The notes under the pieces were generated by a model. It made no database searches and was not told the origin of the DNA. It saw only the letters and a program-made list of their open reading frames with translations. The position numbers were made by a program, and so were the translations under genes. Below, in pieces: positions 45,012 to 55,004 of a DNA stretch of 64,000 nt. Position 1 is the first letter of the stretch, and the number at the start of each line of letters is the position of its first letter. This stretch comes from Rhodoferax sp. AJA081-3 (GTDB taxonomy: Bacteria > Pseudomonadota > Gammaproteobacteria > Burkholderiales > Burkholderiaceae_C): assembly GCF_017798165.1 (NCBI RefSeq), contig NZ_CP059068.1, positions 1,240,001 through 1,304,000 of the forward strand, read 5' to 3'.

Positions 45012-45788
45012 TTACTGCTCGACGAACGCGCGCTCGACGACGTAATCGCCCGGCGTGGTGGTACTGCCCTCCACAAAACCACGGGCATCCAATAACTCGC
45101 GCATGTCCTTGTTTAGCGCCGGGCTGCCGCAGATCATGATGCGGTCACGTGATGGATCGAGCTTGGGCAGGCCCAAATCTGCCTCCAGCTTGCCGCTGGC
45201 GATCAGATCGGTGGCGCGGCCACGGTTCTTGAAAGGCTCGCGCGTCACACTGGGGTAGTACAGCAACTGCGCCTTGGCGAATTCACCGAGGAACTCGTTA
45301 TTGGGCAGGTCGATATTGATGAAGTCGGCATAAGCCAGCTCCTCCACTTGGCGCACGCCGTGGAACAGGATCACTTTTTCGTACTTCTCGTACGTGGCCG
45401 GGTCGCGGATCAGGCACAGGAACGGAGCCAGGCCGGTGCCGGTGCCGATCAGGTAAAGGTTTTTGCCGGGCAACAGGTAGTCAATCAGCAGCGTGCCCGT
45501 GGGCTTACGGCCAACCACAATCTTGTCACCGACCTTGATGTGCTGCAGGCGCGACGTCAGTGGACCGTCCTGCACCTTGATGCTGAAAAACTCCAGGTGT
45601 TCTTCGTAGTTGGCGCTGACGATGCTGTAGGCACGCAACAGCGGCTTGCCGTTTTCCTGGCGCAGACCAATCATCGTGAAGTGCCCATTGGAGAAGCGCA
45701 GAGACTGGTCACGGGTCGTGGTAAAGCTGAACAGGCGGTCTGTCCAGTGGTGGACGCTCAATACGGTTTCTTCCTGGAATGCACTCAT
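45012..45788 (-). CDS. fpr: Ferredoxin/flavodoxin-NADP reductase
   Basis: This 258-residue FAD enzyme exchanges electrons between NADPH and ferredoxin or flavodoxin. It has the FAD motif LRAYSIVSANYEE, the NADP motif LIGTGTGLAPFLCLI and MICGSPALNKDM. It ends YVVERAFVEQ, close to the aromatic tail of bacterial subclass I reductases. It is monocistronic and supports redox and oxidative stress metabolism in the cytoplasm. Confidence 0.95.
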   Translation of the reverse strand: MSAFQEETVLSVHHWTDRLFSFTTTRDQSLRFSNGHFTMIGLRQENGKPLLRAYSIVSANYEEHLEFFSIKVQDGPLTSRLQHIKVGDKIVVGRKPTGTLLIDYLLPGKNLYLIGTGTGLAPFLCLIRDPATYEKYEKVILFHGVRQVEELAYADFINIDLPNNEFLGEFAKAQLLYYPSVTREPFKNRGRATDLIASGKLEADLGLPKLDPSRDRIMICGSPALNKDMRELLDARGFVEGSTTTPGDYVVERAFVEQ

Positions 45789-45928
45789 GGGTACCCTTGC
45801 AATGTGTCAAAACAACGAATTCGGGAAAACCCTTTAGTGTAAATCTTTGAAAAGCCCCTTCTGTCACTCGCATGACTGAAAAGGCCTTCGCTTATACAAA
45901 CTTGTAATTTGCAAGACCACTTTTCAAT

Positions 45929-48232
45929 CTAAGCAAACGCCGCCGCATTGGCCACCGCCAACGCCGTCATATTCACCACCCGCCGCACGGTAGCCGATGG
46001 TGTGAGGATATGCGCCGATGCCGCTGCACCCAGCAGGATGGGCCCCACGGTCACGCCATTGCCCGCCGTCATCTTCAGCACGTTGAACAAGATATTGGCC
46101 GAGTCCAGGTTCGGGCAGATCAACAAATTGGCTTCGCCATGCAAGGTTGTATCCGCCAATGCCGAGCGGCGCACGGTCTCGGACAGGGCTGCGTCACCCT
46201 GCATCTCGCCATCACACTCAATATCCGGCGCCATCTTGGTAAACAGCTCGCGCGCCAGGCGCATCTTGCGGGCGGATGGACGGTCGGAGGAGCCAAAATT
46301 GGAGTGCGACAAAAACGCCACCTTGGGCGGCAGACCGAAGCGACTGACCTCCTGCGCCGCCATCAGCGCGATGCTGGCCAGTTGCTCAGCGGTGGGGTCT
46401 TCGTTGACATACGTGTCGGCGATGAACAGTGCATATTTCTCCAGCATCAGCGCGTTCATGGCGGCCAGACCAGGCGCATCGGCACGCAGGCCGATGATGT
46501 CGCGCACGTGCCCCAGGTGCACGTCGTAACGCCCCACCATGCCGCACAACATGGCGTCGGCGTGGCCCAGCTTGACGGACAACGCGGCAATCGTGGTGTT
46601 GGAGCGGCGCACTGCCGCCTTGGCTGCTTCTTGTGTGATGCCGTGGCGGCCCATGAGCTTGTGGTACAGCTCCCAGTACTGGCGGAAGCGGGGGTCGTCT
46701 TCGGGGTTGACGCAGTCCGCGTCACGCCCGATCTGCAGGCGCAAACCTGCCTTGGCCAGGCGCGCCTGGATGACTGCGGGCCGGCCGATCAGGATCGGAT
46801 AGGCCAGGCCCTCGTCCACCGCCACCTGGGCGGCGCGCAGCACACGCTCATCTTCACCTTCTGCGAAAGCCACCCGTTTGGCGGCGGGCAACACGGCCTT
46901 GGCGGCGCTGAATACCGGGCGCATGAACATGCCGGTCTGGTAGACAAAGCGTGACAGTTGCTGGCGATAGGCCTCCATGTCGGCAATAGGCCGGGCCGCC
47001 ACGCCAGAGTCTGCAGCGGCTTGCGCCACGGCGGGCGCAATGCGCAGAATCAGGCGCGAGTCAAACGGTGTGGGAATCAGATAGTCGGGTCCAAACACCA
47101 ACTCCTTGCCGGCATAGGCATTGGCCACTTCTTCGCTGATGTCGGCCTTGGCCAGGTCGGCAATCTGGCGTACGCAGGCCAGCTTCATGGCCTCGGTGAT
47201 CTTGGTCGCACCGCAGTCCAGCGCGCCACGGAAGATGTAGGGAAAACACAGGACGTTGTTGACCTGGTTGGGGTAGTCGGAGCGGCCGGTGGCGATGATG
47301 CAGTCTGGCCGTGCGGCCTTGGCCAGCTCGGGGCGGATCTCGGGCTCGGGGTTGGCCAGCGCCAGGATGATGGGCTTGTCGGCCATGGTCTTGACCATCT
47401 CCACGGTCAGCACACCGGCGGTGGAGCAGCCCAGGAACACGTCGGCACCGTTCACCACATCGGCCAGCGTGCGGGCGGACGTGTTCTGCGCAAAACGCGC
47501 CTTGGACTCGTCGTAACCACCGGGGCGGCCTTCGTAAATAACGCCCTTGGAATCACAGGCAAACACGTTCTCCACCCGCACACCTAAGCCCACCATCACG
47601 CCCAGGCATGCCAGCGCCGCAGCACCTGCGCCCGACACCGCCACCTTGACATCTTCAATGCGTTTGCCAACGAGCTCCAAGCCGTTGATCAAGGCTGCCG
47701 ACGAGATGATGGCTGTGCCATGCTGATCGTCGTGGAAGACCGGAATGCCCATGCGTTCGCTGAGTTTCTTCTCGATGTAGAAGCACTCGGGCGCCTTGAT
47801 GTCTTCCAGGTTGATGCCGCCCAGCGTGGGTTCCATGGCGGCAATGATGTCCACCAGTTTGTCGGGGTCGTTCTCGGCCAGTTCGATGTCAAACACGTCG
47901 ATGCCGGCAAATTTTTTGAACAAACAGCCCTTGCCTTCCATGACCGGTTTGCCGGCCAATGGGCCGATATTGCCCAGGCCCAGCACAGCCGTGCCGTTGG
48001 TGATGACACCCACCAGGTTGCCGCGCGACGTGTACTCCACCGCCAGCGAGGGATCAGCCTGGATGTCCAGGCAGGGATAGGCGACGCCGGGTGAATAGGC
48101 CAGCGACAGATCGCGCTGGTTGGACAGCGGCTTGGTGGGTGTGACAGAAATTTTGCCGCGGGTGGGCGTGCGGTGGTATTCGCGGGCGGCTTCGCGCAGG
48201 GCTTGTTCGGCGGGGGACAGTTCGTGGCTCAT
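45929..48232 (-). CDS. maeB: NADP-dependent malic enzyme with phosphotransacetylase-like domain
   Basis: This 767-residue enzyme decarboxylates malate to pyruvate with NADP. The malic domain (about 1-430) carries [25 protein letters not shown] and the cofactor site [17 protein letters not shown]-terminal phosphate acetyltransferase-like domain (about 440-767, to [14 protein letters not shown]) follows, which in this class is regulatory rather than catalytic. Length is normal for MaeB. Phosphofructokinase lies upstream on the same strand. Confidence 0.96.
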   Translation of the reverse strand: MSHELSPAEQALREAAREYHRTPTRGKISVTPTKPLSNQRDLSLAYSPGVAYPCLDIQADPSLAVEYTSRGNLVGVITNGTAVLGLGNIGPLAGKPVMEGKGCLFKKFAGIDVFDIELAENDPDKLVDIIAAMEPTLGGINLEDIKAPECFYIEKKLSERMGIPVFHDDQHGTAIISSAALINGLELVGKRIEDVKVAVSGAGAAALACLGVMVGLGVRVENVFACDSKGVIYEGRPGGYDESKARFAQNTSARTLADVVNGADVFLGCSTAGVLTVEMVKTMADKPIILALANPEPEIRPELAKAARPDCIIATGRSDYPNQVNNVLCFPYIFRGALDCGATKITEAMKLACVRQIADLAKADISEEVANAYAGKELVFGPDYLIPTPFDSRLILRIAPAVAQAAADSGVAARPIADMEAYRQQLSRFVYQTGMFMRPVFSAAKAVLPAAKRVAFAEGEDERVLRAAQVAVDEGLAYPILIGRPAVIQARLAKAGLRLQIGRDADCVNPEDDPRFRQYWELYHKLMGRHGITQEAAKAAVRRSNTTIAALSVKLGHADAMLCGMVGRYDVHLGHVRDIIGLRADAPGLAAMNALMLEKYALFIADTYVNEDPTAEQLASIALMAAQEVSRFGLPPKVAFLSHSNFGSSDRPSARKMRLARELFTKMAPDIECDGEMQGDAALSETVRRSALADTTLHGEANLLICPNLDSANILFNVLKMTAGNGVTVGPILLGAAASAHILTPSATVRRVVNMTALAVANAAAFA

Positions 48233-48304
48233 GGTTTTTATTCTCCGGGGTATCGGTAATCGGTAGTCGGGTTCTGGGGTCAGGGCTGGTACTGCGAGTG
48301 GGTA

Positions 48305-49417
48305 CTAGTCGCCCATGCAAATGCCAACATCGCGCGCGGTTTGCAGCGTGTCGCCATCCAGTGGCACGGCCTTCATGCGGCCGGCCACGTCGTGTAGGGG
48401 TACGTAATTTACATTGGGAAAGGCCAGCGCCACCATGACGCCGGTCTCACCTTCTTCCAGTGCGCGCACGGCAGCCGCGCCGAAACGCAGGGCCGCCAGG
48501 CGGTCAAAGGCCGTGGGGCTGCCGCCGCGCAACAAATGGCCCAGCACCACCACACGGGTGTCTTTGCCGGTGCGCGCCTGCAAGGCATTGGCCACCTGCT
48601 CGCCCATGCCGCCCAGACGTTCGGCATGGCCGGCCTCGGCAGGTTGCAGCACATGGGCATGGCCATCACGCGGCGCGGCGCCCTCGGCCACTACCACGAT
48701 GGAGTAGGTTTGGCCATAGGCGTCGCGTGCCTGGATGTGCTCTGCCAGTCGGTCAACGTCAAAAGGGATCTCGGGAATCAGGATGCCATGGGCGTTGCCG
48801 GCAATACCGGCATGCAGCGCAATCCAGCCGGCATAACGGCCCATGACCTCCACCACCATGACGCGCTGGTGGCTCTGGGCCGTGCTGTGCAGGCGGTCCA
48901 GACACTCGGTGGCAAAGCCCACCGCGGAGTCAAAACCAAAGGTGGTCATGGTTTTGTCCAGGTCGTTATCTATGGTCTTGGGCACACCCACCACGCGCAG
49001 GCCCTTCTGGTGCAGGGCGTTGGCAATGGTCAGCGAACCATCACCGCCCACGGACACCAGGGCATCGATGCCGTGTTCGGCAAAGTAAGCCACCAGCTCA
49101 TCCGAGCGGTCCTTCTCACCCAGGGTTCCATCCGGCAGACGGGTCTGGCAATGGAAGGGGTCACCCTTGTTGGTGGTGCCCAGGATGGTGCCGCCCTGGT
49201 GGGCGATGCCACGCACCAGGTCGCGGGTCAGGCGGACCACGCCGCCTGCCGGGTAGCGCTCCGGGAACAGGACGCCGTTGAATCCGTCGCGTATGCCCAG
49301 ACATTCCCAGCCCCGGCGGATGGCCGCAATGGTCACCGCGCGGATCACTGCGTTCAGGCCCGGCGCATCCCCGCCTCCGGTGCAGATGGCAATGCGGCGA
49401 ATGGGGGACACGGGCAT
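48305..49417 (-). CDS. pfkA: 6-phosphofructokinase
   Basis: This 370-residue enzyme has TGGGDAPGLNAVIRA, the diphosphate-site loop VSVGGDGSLTIA and the catalytic segment PKTIDNDLDKT, then VEVMGRYAGWIAL. Gly after GGD with Lys in PKTIDND is the combination I recall for ATP-using group III or Streptomyces-type enzymes, whereas PPi-using enzymes have GGDD. ATP use is therefore likely but not proven. Many Comamonadaceae lack a classical Pfk. It is read toward maeB, 72 bases apart, possibly co-transcribed. Confidence 0.92.
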   Translation of the reverse strand: MPVSPIRRIAICTGGGDAPGLNAVIRAVTIAAIRRGWECLGIRDGFNGVLFPERYPAGGVVRLTRDLVRGIAHQGGTILGTTNKGDPFHCQTRLPDGTLGEKDRSDELVAYFAEHGIDALVSVGGDGSLTIANALHQKGLRVVGVPKTIDNDLDKTMTTFGFDSAVGFATECLDRLHSTAQSHQRVMVVEVMGRYAGWIALHAGIAGNAHGILIPEIPFDVDRLAEHIQARDAYGQTYSIVVVAEGAAPRDGHAHVLQPAEAGHAERLGGMGEQVANALQARTGKDTRVVVLGHLLRGGSPTAFDRLAALRFGAAAVRALEEGETGVMVALAFPNVNYVPLHDVAGRMKAVPLDGDTLQTARDVGICMGD

Positions 49418-49533
49418 GCAGACGACTCCAGCTCAAATACTGGATTATGGTCACGCTTGGGCCCATATGCCATGCAAGTTGGGGATGAGGTCATACCGGG
49501 GATTTACGGGTAGCGATCTGCGATCATTGGGCC

Positions 49534-49905
49534 ATGCAGACTTCCAATTCCACTCCACAGGCCTCACCCCCCATGCTGGTGGCCTGCCTGTGTGCCGACT
49601 GGTGCGGCACCTGCCGCGACTACCAAACCAAGTTTGAACAGCTCCAGGCGCAATTCCCTGGCGTGCGCTTCGTCTGGATTGATGTGGAAGACGAGTCCGA
49701 GCTGGTAGACCCGATTGAGGTGGAGAACTTCCCCACCCTGCTGATGGCCAGCCGGGAGCGGGTGTATTTTTTTGGCACGGTTTTGCCGCACCTGGAAACC
49801 CTGCAGCGGCTGGTAGAAACACAACTGGCACCCGGCGCACCTGCCAAGGCGCAAGAGCCCATGGTCGCGGCGCTGGCCCAGCGCCTGTGGGCCAAGACTC
49901 TTTAA
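49534..49905 (+). CDS. Thioredoxin-like protein
   Basis: This 123-residue protein has the redox motif ADWCGTCRDY and NFPTLLMAS with the cis-proline, so the thioredoxin fold is complete. There is no signal peptide, so it acts in the cytoplasm. The motif WCGTC differs from the WCGPC of TrxA, and the partner is unknown. It is divergent from pfkA and converges on alaS. Confidence 0.9.
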   Translation: MQTSNSTPQASPPMLVACLCADWCGTCRDYQTKFEQLQAQFPGVRFVWIDVEDESELVDPIEVENFPTLLMASRERVYFFGTVLPHLETLQRLVETQLAPGAPAKAQEPMVAALAQRLWAKTL

Positions 49906-49964
49906 GCCAAATTGGCCTCTAGCCCCCGTCGGATATAACGGTACCGCTATCTATTCGATAGCAT
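49905..49964 (-). repeat. Dispersed GGGGGCTA repeat, copy 6 (between the thioredoxin-like gene and alaS)
   Basis: ATTGGCCTCTAGCCCCCGTC, then GGATATAACGGTACC and GCTATCTATTCGATAGC. This is the cleanest copy: the GCTATC/GATAGC stem is perfect. It fills the gap between the two convergent genes. Confidence 0.92.
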
Positions 49965-49976
49965 CCCGCTACACCA

Positions 49977-52604
49977 TCAGAGTTTGGAAGCCACCCAGGC
50001 CTGCACGCTGGCCAGCGCTGCGGGCAGCTTGGCGGGCTCGGTGCCGCCGGCCATGGCCATGTCGGCCTTGCCGCCGCCCTTGCCGCCCACTTGCGCGGCG
50101 ATAAAGTTGACCAGCTCCCCGGCCTTGACCTTGGCAGTCGTGTCTGGAGTCACGCCGACCGCGATCTGCACCTTGTCGCCATCCACCACACCCAGCACCA
50201 CCACGGCGGTCTTGAGCTTGTCTTTGAGCTTGTCCATGGTGTCGCGCAGGGTTTTGACATCGGCACCGTCCAGCTTGGCGACCAGCAGCTTGATACCACC
50301 GCCAATATCCACGGCCTGGCTCAACATTTCGTCGCCCTGGGCGGAGGCCAGCTTGCCCTTGAGGGCGGCGACTTCCTTCTCCAGCGCCTTGACGTGGTCC
50401 ATCACATGGCCCAGCTTGGTCCCCAACTCAGCCACGGGGGCTTTCAGCGTGGCGGCGGCAGTGCCCAAAGTGTCTTCCAGGTCTTGCAGGTAAGACAGCG
50501 CATTCACGCCGGTCACGGCTTCTACCCGGCGCACACCAGCAGCCACACCACTTTCGGCCACGATCTTGAACAGGCCGATGTCGCCGGTGGCTTTAACGTG
50601 GATTCCACCGCACAGCTCGCGGCTGGAGCCAATGTCCAGCACACGCACGGTTTCGCCATACTTCTCGCCGAACAGCATCATGGCGCCGGTCTTCTGGGCC
50701 GATTCGATGTCCATCACGCGGGCTTGTGCGGCGGCGTTGGACAAAATTTCAGCATTCACGCGGTTCTCGATCTCACGGACCTGCGCATCGGTCACCGGTG
50801 CGTTGTGCGCAAAGTCAAAACGGGTGCGCTCGGCATTCACCAGCGAACCCTTTTGTTGCACGTGCTCGCCCAGCACTTCGCGCAGGGCCTTGTGCATCAA
50901 GTGGGTGGCGCTGTGGTTGCGCACGGTGGCGGCGCGAATGGAAGCGTCCACATGGGCGGTGACGGCGTCGCCGACCTTCAGCGCGCCGGTCTTCAGCGTG
51001 CCGTGGTGGCCGAATACATCGGCCTTGATTTTTTGGGTGTCGCCCACTTCAAACAGGCCACTGTCGGAGAACACTGCGCCCTCGTCGCCAGCCTGACCAC
51101 CGCTCTCGGAATAGAAGGGGGTGGAGTCCAGCACCACAACACCGTTTTGGCCAGCCTTGAGTTCGGACACGGGTGTGCCATCGGCGTACAGCGCGACGAT
51201 TTTGGCGGCTTGCGTCAGCTGGTCGTAACCGACAAAAGTGTTGCCAGCGCCGGTGTACTCCAGCGCCTTGTCCATCTTGAACTTGCCGGCAGCGCGGCCT
51301 GCGGCCTTTTGTTTGTCCATGGCGGCGTCAAAACCGGCTTCGTCCACCGTGACGTCGTTTTCACGGGCCACGTCGTTCGTCAAGTCCAACGGGAAGCCAT
51401 AGGTGTCGTGCAGCTTGAAGGCCACATCGCCGGGCAGCACTTTGACACCGCCAGCCAGGGCTCCGTCGAGGATTTCCATGCCGGTCGCCAGGGTTTCAAA
51501 GAAGCGCTCTTCTTCGACGCGCAGTACATCGGTAATACGCTTCTCTTGCGAGGCCAGATTGGGATATGCCGCACCCATCACCTTGACCAGATCGGCCACC
51601 AGCTTGTGGAAAAACGGCGTCTTCTTGCCCAGCTTGTAACCATGGCGGATGGCGCGGCGCACGATGCGGCGTTGCACGTAGCCACGGCCTTCATTGCTGG
51701 GCAACACACCGTCGCTGACCAGGAAGGCGGTGGCGCGGATGTGGTCGGCAATCACGCGCAGGGATTTATTGTCCAGATCGGTACAACCAGTTTCGCGGGC
51801 GGCGGCCTTGATCAGTGCGTCGAACAGGTCGATCTCGTAGTTGCTGTGCACGTGCTGCAGGATGGCGGCCAGGCGCTCCAGGCCCATGCCGGTGTCCACG
51901 CAGGGGGCGGGCAGCTTGTTCAGGCTGCCGTCGGGCTGCATGTCGAACTGCATGAACACGTGGTTCCAGATTTCGATGAAGCGGTCGCCGTCTTCACCAG
52001 GGCTGCCGGGTGGGCCGCCGGGGATGTGGTCGCCGTGGTCGTAAAAGATCTCCGAGCAGGGGCCGCAAGGGCCGGTGTCGGCCATCATCCAGAAGTTGTC
52101 GCTCTTGTACTTGCCGCCCTTGTTGTCACCAATGCGGATCACGCGCTCGGGCGGCAGGCCGATTTCTTTGGTCCAGATGTCGTAGGCCTCGTCATCGTCG
52201 ATATAAACGGTTGCGGTCAGCTTCTCGGGCGGCAGCTTGTAGACGGTGGTCAGCAGCTCCCAGCCCCACTTCAGCGAATCACGCTTGAAGTAGTCGCCAA
52301 AGCTCCAGTTACCCAGCATCTCGAAGAAGGTGTGGTGGCGGGCGGTGTAGCCCACGTTTTCCAGATCGTTGTGTTTGCCACCGGCCCGCAGACAGGCTTG
52401 TACGGAGGCTGCGCGCACGTAGGAGCGCTTGTCGGTGCCCAAAAACACGTCCTTGAACTGCACCATGCCCGAGTTGGTAAACATCAACGTGGGGTCGTTG
52501 CCAGGCACCAGCGGGCTGCTGGCCACCACGGTGTGGCCTTTGGAGGCGAAGAAGTCGAGGAAAGACTTGCGGATTTCGGCGACGTTCATTACAGCTTGGG
52601 TCAT
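49977..52604 (-). CDS. alaS: Alanyl-tRNA synthetase
   Basis: This 875-residue class II synthetase matches the bacterial length. It has motif 1/2 regions [15 protein letters not shown] and [19 protein letters not shown], the editing-domain zinc motif [12 protein letters not shown], with [13 protein letters not shown], and a C-terminal Gly-rich domain ([15 protein letters not shown]). The start could be the ATG at 52604 or 52589; the longer is given. A dispersed repeat follows the stop codon. Confidence 0.97.
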   Translation of the reverse strand: MTQAVMNVAEIRKSFLDFFASKGHTVVASSPLVPGNDPTLMFTNSGMVQFKDVFLGTDKRSYVRAASVQACLRAGGKHNDLENVGYTARHHTFFEMLGNWSFGDYFKRDSLKWGWELLTTVYKLPPEKLTATVYIDDDEAYDIWTKEIGLPPERVIRIGDNKGGKYKSDNFWMMADTGPCGPCSEIFYDHGDHIPGGPPGSPGEDGDRFIEIWNHVFMQFDMQPDGSLNKLPAPCVDTGMGLERLAAILQHVHSNYEIDLFDALIKAAARETGCTDLDNKSLRVIADHIRATAFLVSDGVLPSNEGRGYVQRRIVRRAIRHGYKLGKKTPFFHKLVADLVKVMGAAYPNLASQEKRITDVLRVEEERFFETLATGMEILDGALAGGVKVLPGDVAFKLHDTYGFPLDLTNDVARENDVTVDEAGFDAAMDKQKAAGRAAGKFKMDKALEYTGAGNTFVGYDQLTQAAKIVALYADGTPVSELKAGQNGVVVLDSTPFYSESGGQAGDEGAVFSDSGLFEVGDTQKIKADVFGHHGTLKTGALKVGDAVTAHVDASIRAATVRNHSATHLMHKALREVLGEHVQQKGSLVNAERTRFDFAHNAPVTDAQVREIENRVNAEILSNAAAQARVMDIESAQKTGAMMLFGEKYGETVRVLDIGSSRELCGGIHVKATGDIGLFKIVAESGVAAGVRRVEAVTGVNALSYLQDLEDTLGTAAATLKAPVAELGTKLGHVMDHVKALEKEVAALKGKLASAQGDEMLSQAVDIGGGIKLLVAKLDGADVKTLRDTMDKLKDKLKTAVVVLGVVDGDKVQIAVGVTPDTTAKVKAGELVNFIAAQVGGKGGGKADMAMAGGTEPAKLPAALASVQAWVASKL

Positions 52605-52798
52605 GGCGTGGGCTCGTTCAACTACAGACAAAAAAGGGGAATCGAAAGCCTTCTATTATCGCTGCGACTGGCGGGCTTAGTCCCAAGCTTAGCCTTGGGG
52701 CGAGGGCCGGGTGTTGCGAAGTTGACTAACATTGCACCCGGAGTTCGCTACAGTCAGCCCCCAAACACAATAAATCCTATATCCAAGAGACCCCATCC

Positions 52799-54295
52799 AT
52801 GCCTACACATCTGCCCGGCCCCCTGGCCCTGCTCAAAGACCCCAGCCTCTTCAAAACCGACGCCCTGGTCAACGGCCAATGGCTGGCCGGCGCCAGCCGT
52901 TTTGACGTGCTGGACCCCGCCACTGGCGAAAAACTGGCCGATGTGGCCAACCTGGGTGCTGCCGACGCCGAAGCGGCCATCGCCGCCGCCAACGCCGCCT
53001 GGCCCGCCTGGCGCAGCAAGACCGCCAAGGAGCGCAGCACCATCCTGCGCAAATGGTTTGATCTGCTGATGGCCAACCAGGAAGACCTGGGCCGCATCAT
53101 GACCGCCGAGCAAGGTAAACCGTTTGCAGAAGCCAAGGGCGAAGTGGCCTATGCGGCCAGTTTTGTGGAATGGTTTGCCGAAGAGGCCAAACGCATCAAC
53201 GGCGAGACCCTGCCCCAGTTTGACAACAACCGCCGCCTGATGGTGATCAAACAACCGATTGGTGTGTGCGCGGCGATCACGCCGTGGAACTTCCCCCTGG
53301 CCATGATCACCCGCAAAGTCGCGCCCGCGCTGGCCGCCGGCTGCACCGTCATCATCAAACCTGCCGAACTGACCCCCCTGACCGCGCTGGCCGCGGCCGA
53401 ACTGGCCCAGCGCGCCGGCATTCCCCCCGGTGTGCTGAACCTGCTCTGCGCCGACAGCAGCCAGTCCATCGCCATTGGCAAGGTTTTGTGCGCCAGTGAT
53501 GTGGTGCGCCACATCAGCTTTACCGGCTCCACCGAAGTGGGCCGTATTTTGATGGCGCAGAGCGCACCCACGGTCAAAAAACTGTCGTTGGAGCTGGGTG
53601 GCAATGCGCCCTTCATCGTGTTTGACGATGCGAATATCGACAGCGCGGTGGAAGGCGCCTTTGCCAGCAAATACCGCAATGCCGGCCAGACCTGCGTGTG
53701 CACCAACCGCTTTTATGTGCAAGAAGGTGTGTACGACCAGTTTGTCGAAAAGTTTGCTGCCAAAGTGCGCACCGCCAAGGTCGGCAATGGTTTTGAGGAC
53801 GGCGTCAACCAGGGCCCGCTGATCGAAGAATCCGCGCTGGAAAAAGTGCAACGCCACGTGGACGACGCCGTGGCCAAGGGCGGCCGCCTGGTGGCCGGTG
53901 GCAAGCGGCTGAAGGCGCTGGGTTCGGGCCAGTTTTTTGAACCCACCGTGGTGGCCGACGCCACCGCCGACATGTTGTGTGCACGTGAAGAAACATTTGG
54001 CCCTTTCGCCCCGGTGTTCAAGTTCAAGACCGAGCAGGAAGCCATTGACGCCGCCAACGACACCGAGTTCGGCCTGGCCAGTTATTTCTACAGCCGCGAC
54101 ATCGGCCGCATCTACCGCGTGGGCGAGGCGCTGGAGTACGGCATGGTGGGCATCAACGTGGGCATACTGGCCACGGAACATGTGCCCTTTGGTGGAGTCA
54201 AACAGTCGGGTCTGGGCCGCGAGGGATCACACTTTGGCATGGATGACTATGTAGAAATCAAGTACCTGTGCATTGGTGACATTCAGCAGGCCTGA
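52799..54295 (+). CDS. gabD: NAD(P)-dependent succinate-semialdehyde dehydrogenase
   Basis: This 498-residue aldehyde dehydrogenase has the Rossmann contact ITPWNFPLAMITRK, the general base Glu in LELGGNAPF and the nucleophile Cys in NAGQTCVCTNRF. The C-terminal GVKQSGLGREGSHFGMDDYVE and the overall pattern fit GabD, which oxidises succinate semialdehyde from GABA breakdown. No gabT lies next to it. The related glutarate semialdehyde activity (DavD) cannot be excluded. Confidence 0.93.
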   Translation: MPTHLPGPLALLKDPSLFKTDALVNGQWLAGASRFDVLDPATGEKLADVANLGAADAEAAIAAANAAWPAWRSKTAKERSTILRKWFDLLMANQEDLGRIMTAEQGKPFAEAKGEVAYAASFVEWFAEEAKRINGETLPQFDNNRRLMVIKQPIGVCAAITPWNFPLAMITRKVAPALAAGCTVIIKPAELTPLTALAAAELAQRAGIPPGVLNLLCADSSQSIAIGKVLCASDVVRHISFTGSTEVGRILMAQSAPTVKKLSLELGGNAPFIVFDDANIDSAVEGAFASKYRNAGQTCVCTNRFYVQEGVYDQFVEKFAAKVRTAKVGNGFEDGVNQGPLIEESALEKVQRHVDDAVAKGGRLVAGGKRLKALGSGQFFEPTVVADATADMLCAREETFGPFAPVFKFKTEQEAIDAANDTEFGLASYFYSRDIGRIYRVGEALEYGMVGINVGILATEHVPFGGVKQSGLGREGSHFGMDDYVEIKYLCIGDIQQA

Positions 54296-54335
54296 TTTTT
54301 TTGACACAACAGCAGTTGAACAAACGGGGGACGCC

Positions 54336-54566
54336 ATGGCGCGACAGGACGATAAAGAACCCAATGTTTGGGTCACAGCGCTGAAGCTGGTGTTGGGCGC
54401 GGCGGTAATCATCGGCGGCGTGGGTTTTGCGCTGTGGATGGCGGCGCAGGGCCCTTCCTATTCACCTGCTTTGGAGCAGGCCAAGGAGGAAGTGCGGGCC
54501 AAGTCGCCCAATTCCACGAGCGACTCGTCATGGGGCATTTCCAAAGACTCACCCGTGCGCAAATAG
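54336..54566 (+). CDS. Small single-helix membrane protein
   Basis: This 76-residue hypothetical protein has one membrane helix (about 14-36; LKLVLGAAVIIGGVGFALWMA) and a polar Ser/Lys C-terminus. The ATG at 54336 follows CGGGGG. It starts 40 bases after gabD and could be read from the same transcript. I do not recognise the family. Confidence 0.6.
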   Translation: MARQDDKEPNVWVTALKLVLGAAVIIGGVGFALWMAAQGPSYSPALEQAKEEVRAKSPNSTSDSSWGISKDSPVRK

Positions 54567-54593
54567 GGCACTAACAGGCGGCTGGCGGCGCCC

Positions 54594-54911
54594 TTACAGC
54601 TTGCCGAAGCGCGACGGCGTGCCACCCAGGTGGTGTTTCTTGAACAGGGCCGTGATCTCGGCCATACATTCCTGGGCCACCTGCTCGCCCTGCGTGGCGG
54701 CCACCAGGTGCATCAGCTCGGGGCGCAAGAACCAGAGTTCGGCTATCTCGCGGGCGAAGTTGATTTTCATGTCCAGGCGAATGTGGTCGTCACCGCCGTA
54801 CTCTTCCACCACCAGCAGCATGGCCTTGCGCACGCGCTCCAGCGCCACGTCAGCGGAGTCTGACGGTTCACTGCGGCCCAGGACGGCCCAAATGCTGCTT
54901 CGTATGCCCAT
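54594..54911 (-). CDS. Conserved hypothetical protein (105 residues)
   Basis: The ATG at 54911 gives MGIRSSIWAVLGRSEPSDSADVALERVRKAM, a soluble, mostly helical protein with LRPELMHLVAATQGEQVAQECM near the C-terminus. A longer frame from 54971 is possible but looks non-coding. I recall similar unnamed proteins in Comamonadaceae. It lies just downstream of the GH31 gene end and converges with the small membrane protein. Confidence 0.6.
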   Translation of the reverse strand: MGIRSSIWAVLGRSEPSDSADVALERVRKAMLLVVEEYGGDDHIRLDMKINFAREIAELWFLRPELMHLVAATQGEQVAQECMAEITALFKKHHLGGTPSRFGKL

Positions 54912-55004
54912 TCCAACAACTCGGGTGTTTGGCACGCGCGGACGTACGCGGCTCGGGGCCTCATTGTGCACGCACCGCGCGACCCACCCATGACGGGAAC
55001 AGGG

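Noticed and set aside
50091..53069. A 992-codon open frame antisense to alaS, and a 648-codon one antisense to dnaE at 4829-6775
   Set aside because: Both are opposite strongly conserved genes, rich in His, Gln and Gly as expected from GC-rich antisense reading, and show no recognisable domain.
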